From Eledone cirrhosa (lineage: Eukaryota; Mollusca; Cephalopoda; Octopoda; Eledonidae): 64,000 nucleotides of DNA. Both the position numbers and the translations under genes were made by a program. The notes beneath the pieces are model-generated. The model was given only the letters and a program-made list of their open reading frames with translations, did no database searches and had not been told where the DNA came from. The DNA lies in assembly GCA_964016885.1 (NCBI GenBank), contig OZ024740.1, forward strand, positions 205,265,476-205,329,475. Direction: 5' to 3'. Positions 25,316 through 32,800 of the stretch are shown in pieces; position 1 is the stretch's first letter, and each line of letters starts with the position of its first letter.

Positions 25316-26610
25316 CCTTGCAATCGAAAGGTTGTCAGTTCAATTCTCAGACTGGGTGATGTGTTGTTTCCTTGAGCAAGACACTTTATTTCACATTGCT
25401 CCAGTTTACTCAGCTGTAGAAATGAGATGATAGGGACTGGGGTCTTTATCATTCCACTGCAAAGTGGTCGTGGAGGTGCCATGGCAAAAAAGCACCCAGC
25501 ACTCACTGTAAATGAGGTTGGTGTTAGGAAGGGCATCCAGCTGTAGAAATCAAGCCAGCACCAGTTCCCGTCCCACCCTTGCAAGCAGGGAAAAAGCGGA
25601 CGTAAAATGAAATGAATGAAAAAATGAAATGAATAATTGTTTCTACTTTTGGCACAAGGCCAGCAATTATCCCAGTGTATTACTGGTACTTTATTTTATC
25701 GACCCTGTAATGATCAAAGGCAAAGTTAACCTCAACGAGATTTGAACTCAGACCATAAAGGGCCGTAACTCTTTGCTGCAAAGCATGGCGCCCGACCCTC
25801 TACCGATACTGCCAATCCACTGCCCTCTATTTATATATAATAAGATTGAAACACATCCATTGCTTCCACTGAGCTGTCTTATAGACAAGTTCCTCTTCCC
25901 CTGCATTGAATTCTTTTTAATTCAGGTTTTTTAAAAAGATGTATTTTATAAATAGAAGGAATGGATCTCGACAATAGGTGTTCCAGTGTCCTTTGGTCAA
26001 TGGAACTGCCTGCCCATTAAATCAATATATGAATAGCTGAGAAATCACCCAAAACGTATGCTCTTAACATAATTCTCAGGGAGATTCAGCTGATTCTACT
26101 TAAGAATTATATTAAGGGTACGTATGTCTGTGGAATACTCAACAACATGGCAGCTCATCAGTGAAACAGAGGACCCATTATTATGGTTACAGTAACAACA
26201 ATAACTACAACAACAACCATCACAATGATGATATGATGGTGGGATGGGTGTTTTAATGCACCTTTATTAATGGAATGAACCTCCAGTTTCAATGATGAGT
26301 ATATCAGTTGTTTAATCAAAACAACAGTCTGTTCATGAAATTAACATGTAAGTGGCTGAGCATTCTATACATATGTACACTCTTAATGTTATTCTCAGGT
26401 AAATTCACCATGACATAGTGTGTGACAAGGTTCACCCTCTGTATTACAGGTACAGTCTATCTGACGGGCTTCCACACAGTTTCTGTTTACCCAGCTTCAC
26501 TCATACGGCTTAGGTAAATAACATTTGTCCAAGATGTCATACAGTGGGATTGAACTTAATGATAACAAAATGAACTTCTTAACCATTTCCATACACACAC
26601 ATGCACACAG

Positions 26611-26653
<43 letters not shown>

Positions 26654-26798
26654 GACACACTAAAACACAGAAACTGCAGACAGACAGATACACACACACA
26701 TGCATGCACACACATGCACACATATGTCCCCCCCCCCCCCCCCACATGCATACATAGAGACATCATACTGAAACACAGAAACTGCAGACAGACAGACA

Positions 26799-26834
<36 letters not shown>

Positions 26835-29800
26835 TACATATTTGTATCTGTGTGTATGCATGTGACCGTACGTAAATTGATTTTGATGAACATAAGACCT
26901 TGAAAAATAAAAAAAAATAATCCGATTTAATCGAATTATGAATAAATAAGCTTTTTGTAAAGAGCTATCGAAAATGTCCGCTAAAAGTGTGAGAATCCTA
27001 TCTCTGTCGTACTGTAGATAGACGTAGCGAGATCGGAGTGAAGACTGAAAAGCCAGGCGGGTCATTTGCAGTTATGTAAAAATAGATTTCAGATTTCTTT
27101 TTAATCGATTATCCGCCCTCTAGTATTTCGGGTGTTGGTAGTATCAATGTGTATTAATACAGTAAGAGTTGAGTCTAAGAGGATTAAATGTATAATTCCT
27201 ACTAGAACTGTTAGCCAGTATTTAGCTTCATTTTTGTTTAATATATTTTTTAAAATTTAAAATAACTATTGATTATTGTATCTTATATAGTTACAAGGTT
27301 TTATAATTATAAGAAAGATGAAAAAGAATTGAGAGTGCGATGTTCAAACCTTAGTTTTAAAAATGAAAACAATGTCTAATTAGTAACAGTAAATACTATC
27401 ATCATAATCATCATTTTTATGTTCGCTTTCCACACTGGCATGGGTTGGACAGTTTATGTTCTGAGGTCAGGTGATCACATCTAACTCATATGTTCCATAA
27501 TTGGCATGGTTTTATGGCTACATGCCTTTCCTAACACTGACCACTTTACAAGGTGTACTGGTTGCACTTTTCCTTGGCACCAGCACTACCTCTTTACAGA
27601 GTTGAATTGATTGGCTATGTTTTATTATGGTACCAGCACTACTACTTTACAGGGTAGTGTGGGTGTATTTTATCATGGCACCAGCACTATCACTTTACAG
27701 AGTAGACTGGGTGTATTTTATCATGGCACCAGCACTACCGCTTTACAGAGTAGACTGAGTGTATTTTATCATGGCACCAGCACTATCACTTTACAAAGTA
27801 GACTTGGTGTATTTTATCATGGCACCAGCACTACCGCTTTACAGAGTAGACTGGGTGTATTTTATCATGGCACCAGCACTACCGCTTTACAAAGTAGACT
27901 GGGTGTATTTTATCATGGCACCAGCACTACCACTTTACAAAGTAGACTGGGTGCATTTTATCATGGCGCCAGCACTACCACTTTACAAAGTAGACTGGGT
28001 GTATTTTATCATGGCGCCAGCAGTATAGAGGTTGTCACATAATCTTTCAGACTGAAGAATCCTTTCAGACGCTGTATTGTCTCTGTTCAATCACCAAGAA
28101 CTGTAGTTTCTGGTCTTTTACCACATTACTGTGTTTAAGTACACCTCAGCACAATGGTAAATATGGAACTGATTGTAGTGATTCCATACATTTCCTGTAA
28201 AGAGAATATAGCAACAACTCTCCAAGAATCTCTCATGGAGAACACAAATTCTCAACATATCTAGGACTGCTTTTTTTCCGGGCCTTGAAAATATTTCAGC
28301 CCAAATAACTAATGACCTTTTATGGGTGAGATTTACAACAAAATACAGCTTCCACAGCTGGGGTAGCACTCATGTTTCTTACACTGGCATCCTAGATCTC
28401 ATCAAGAAAAAAAGTCTCATGGCTAATCAGTTTAACTCTTTAGCATTTAAACTGGCCATATCTGGCCAGAATTCTCTTCCCTCTTTCTGTTCAAACCAGC
28501 CATAACCAGCTGCTTGTACTTACGTTAAGGTATTGTTTTCAAAATATATAATATCAAAACCTCGTAGATTCAATATTATGTAAGATAATTATAAGATAAA
28601 GTATTTATCCTGAAAATGAAATAGTAAATATAGAATAATGTAAATGGTAAAGGGTTAAAGACACTTTCTGATACTTTCCAGCTACTTGCTTTACTGACAT
28701 GTCTATTCCTGCTTTTTCTACCATTGCAACATTTTATGTTCTTCAGAGCTTTCTGAACTTATGCCACCTCTACTCAAGCACTCCTGACTCAGTCGTCTCT
28801 CACCACCCATGTTATGTCTAATCTCCCCATCAAGAAGGAACCATCATGAAGGACCCCCCCCCCCCCATTATATTGCTCTTGAATGTGTCTAAACCCATGT
28901 CCCCATGGAGAAAGCAATGGAACATCTCCCATTTATATTGCTCATGAATCACACACTATATAATGTATGTATCCCATTGCTCCAGTCAAGTTCTGGGACT
29001 AACAACCTCTACCATGACAGTTCTGTGTTGCCTTAATTGACTGAATACAAATCTTACCTTGTCTGGATATGTATTTTCCAGCCCCATCAACCCGGCTTGC
29101 GCCGTTGTCACTATCGTTGCTAAATTACCAGCAATGAAAAAATTGTCAGAACCAAGCCTGGAAAATAAAATAAAATAAAATAAAACATTGTTATTTTAAA
29201 CATTTTTTTTTTTTTTACATATTTTAAACTTTTAGGGATAGTATTTCTAATGAAATACACTCTATTTCAATTAATTAATGAAAAATTTTGAGGGATTTAC
29301 TAACATTATTATTTCATAACTAAGATAGTAACTTAAAATATGGTTTTTATATAAAATGATGTAAGAAGATTTTAATTTAAATAGGAAATATTGATAATGG
29401 GTGGTTTTGTTTCAGAGAACCAGAGCCAGTTTTGGGCAGGTTGGTATCAAATGAGTTGAACATGCTAGGTATTTTTCTCAGTGATTTAAGGTAATGAGCA
29501 TTGGCACTTTATTCAGAAAAATTGAGAGTTAAGTGGATGAGAGATAAACATCATCTAGGATAAGGTACTAGTTTGTTAAAAGTATCTTCCCCTTCAAAAG
29601 ATTTCAGTCAAGCACTATAATTTAAAGAAACAATCATCAGATATACAAAATTTCCACTGGATGTAGGTGTTTAATTCCTACTATTTCTACTGCTGCAGTC
29701 ATTTCAGCCCTGAACAATATATTTCATGCTGAACACTTATTTCACATGCCGTAGTTCAACACAATAAATATCACATTATATTTTGATATTTCCTGAGACA

Positions 29801-32800
29801 AGGGTGCTGGATTGGCAGAATCATTAATGTTGAATAAAATGTTTTGCAGTATTTAATTACCACCTTTTATGTTCTGAGTTTAAATCTCTTTGAGGTCAAT
29901 TTTGTCTTTCATCCTTCTGGGGTTGATAAAATAAAGTACCAGTTAAATACTAGGGTTGATTTAATTAACTTTTTCCTCCTCCCAAATTTGTTGGCCTTGT
30001 TTCTAAATGAGAAATCAATATTTCCTGAGACAAACTGATATCCACCAAGTGCAACAATTGGCTGCACATCACAAGGGTCAATGGAACACTTTGAAGTAAG
30101 CCAACATGTTTGCAACATTACCACAGGGTTTAACCCTTTAGCATTTAAACCGGCCATATCTGGCCAGAATTCTTTCACCTCTTTCTGTTCAAACTGATCA
30201 TAACCGGCCACTCATACCAAAGTTAAGGTATTGTTATCAAGATAAATAATATCAAAATCTTGTAGATTCTATAATATGTGAGATAAAGCCTTTACTGTGA
30301 AAATACAATAGTATATGTAGAGTAATGTAAATGCTAAAGGGTTAATGGTTTCTAATTTAGATACAAGACTAACAATTTGGGTGAGGTGGGGAGTTGATTA
30401 AATCAACCTCAGTGTTTGACTGAGATTTTAATTTATCAGTCCTAGTGGGATGAGCTGGGTGGGAATTTGAACTCAGAAATTAAAGAGCCACAAAGTATTT
30501 CTTCCAAAACTCTATTGTCTCTGCCAATATTTCACCTGTGTTAATCTATTTAATAATATAGTTGAAAGATTTTATTTTTCATTCTTTTCACAGGGAAGTC
30601 TTCTAATTCAAAAATAGTAGTTATATTTACCTCAACCCTTTAGCATTTAAACTGGTCATATCTGGCCAGAATTTTCTCACCTCTTTCTGTTCAAAATGTC
30701 CGTAACCAGCCACTCATACTGATGTTAAGTTATTGTTCTCAAAATAAATAATATCAAAATCTGATAGATTCGATATTATGTGAGATAATTATTGTTTCTA
30801 CTTTTGGCACAAGGCAAACAATTACCCCAGTGAATTACTGGTGCTTTATTTTATCGACCCTGTAAGGATGAAAGGCAAAGTTGACTGTGGCGGAAATTGA
30901 ACTCAGACCGTAAAGGGACGTAACTCTATGCTACAAAGCATGGCGTCCGACCCTGTGAGGTAAAGCCTTTACCATGAAATATAATAGTAAATATAGAGTA
31001 ATGTAAATGTTAAAGTGTTAAGTTTACCTTAAAATCTTCAAATATCAAAGTGCTATATTTTGAAATCAGATCCCAAAGGTTTACAATATCTGGCTATAAA
31101 TTCTAATTTCTGTAATATTTTCTTTCGGTTGTTACTTACCCTAAATAGACCCACGTAAAATGGATCAACATGGTTCCTGCAAAGGAGCATCCTATGCAAG
31201 CAACTGTAGCTTTTTCCATCATCGGTTGATGATATTCAGGTACCTGTTGAAAGTGAAACATTAAGGGTTTACTCAGAGAAACAAGGGCTACATGAAACAT
31301 TTAGGGTTTACTGAGAGGAACAAGAGGTGTATGTAACATTTAGGGTTTACTGAGAGGAACAAGAGGTGTATGTAACATTTAGGGTTTACTGAGAGGAACA
31401 AGAAGTGTATGTAATATTTAGGGTTTACTGAGAGGAACAAGAAGTGTATGTAATATTTAGGGTTTACTGAGAGGAACAAGAAGTGTATGTAACATTTAGG
31501 GTTTACTCAAAGGAACAAGAAGTGTATGTAATATTTAGGGTTTACTCAAAGGAACAAGAAGTGTATGTAATATTTAGGGTTTACTCAAAGGAACAAGAAG
31601 TGTATGTAACATTTAGGGTTTACTCAGAGGAACAAGTGGTGTATGTAACATTTAGGGTTTACTCAGGGGAGCAAGAGGTGTATGTAACATGTAGGGTTTA
31701 CTGAGAGGAACAAGAGGTGTATGTAACATTTAGGATTTACTAGGAGTACATCAGGGTTCGGTTCTCAGCCCGCTCTTGTTCATTATAGTCCTCCAAGCCA
31801 TAACAGAGGAGTTTAAGACTGGCTGTCCATGGGAACTTCTCTATGCTGACGATCTGGCTCTTATGGCAGAATCAGTAGAGGAGCTAGAGAATAAATTCCG
31901 GCTATGGAAACAGCAGTTGGAAGCAAGAGGACTGAGAGTAAATCTAGCTAAGACAAAAGTGTTGATGAGTAGAAAAGAGGACAAAACCCTGATTCCGTCA
32001 GGGAAATGGCCATGTTCGATATGCAGAAAAGGAACTGGCATAAATTCTATAAAATGCACACAATGTAGGTCCTGGGTACACAAGAGATGTAGCGGGATAG
32101 CAGGCAAACTAACAGGTAGGGAGAAATATGTATGCAGTAGATGTACAGGGAAGTTAGACAGTAGAAGTCGCACTGATAGACACATTTTTCAAATGCGAGA
32201 GGGCGCTATAGAAGTGGTGGATAGCTTCCGGTACCTAGGAGATCAGATTAGCATGGGAGGAGGGTGTTCCGAGGCCATAGTATCTAGAATAAGGACGGGT
32301 TGGAAGAAGTTTAGGGAGCTGCTTCCTCTGTTGACGAAGAAGGGTTTCTCCCTGCGTACGAAAGGCCGGTTGTATGATGCCTGTGTGAGGAGCGCGATGC
32401 TGCATGGTAGTGAGACATGGGCAGCTACCGCAGAAGATATGCGACGGCTGGAGAGAAATGAGGCAAGCATGCTCCGTTGGATGTGCAGTGTAAATGTGCG
32501 TGAACGACCCAGCATAAATGTGTTGAGAGAGAAACTGTGTCTGAGAGGGATAGAATGTAGTGTACGGGAGAGGAGACTGAGGTGGTATGGACATGTGATG
32601 CGCATGGAGGATGACCGATGGGTGAAGAAGTGCCAGGAAATGCCAGTTGAAGGAAGACGTGGTAGAGGTAGACCACGAAAAACATGGGCGGAGGTGGTGA
32701 GAACAGACCTCAGATCATTGAAGCTCACGGTGGAGATGACGAGGGACCGTGACGAGTGGAGAGATGCTGTGCTGAATAAGACCCGTCCCACCCTTGCAAG

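Noticed and set aside
26497..26893. Long open frames on both strands
   Set aside because: They are translations of AC/GT repeats and have no domain.
27611..28042. 143-codon open frame with 16-residue repeats
   Set aside because: The 48-bp minisatellite is a multiple of three and stays open in several frames. It is intronic and lacks a splice context.
31483..31704. Repetitive 13-residue frame (VYVTFRVYSKEQE type)
   Set aside because: Artefact of the 39-bp minisatellite, on the strand opposite to the host gene.
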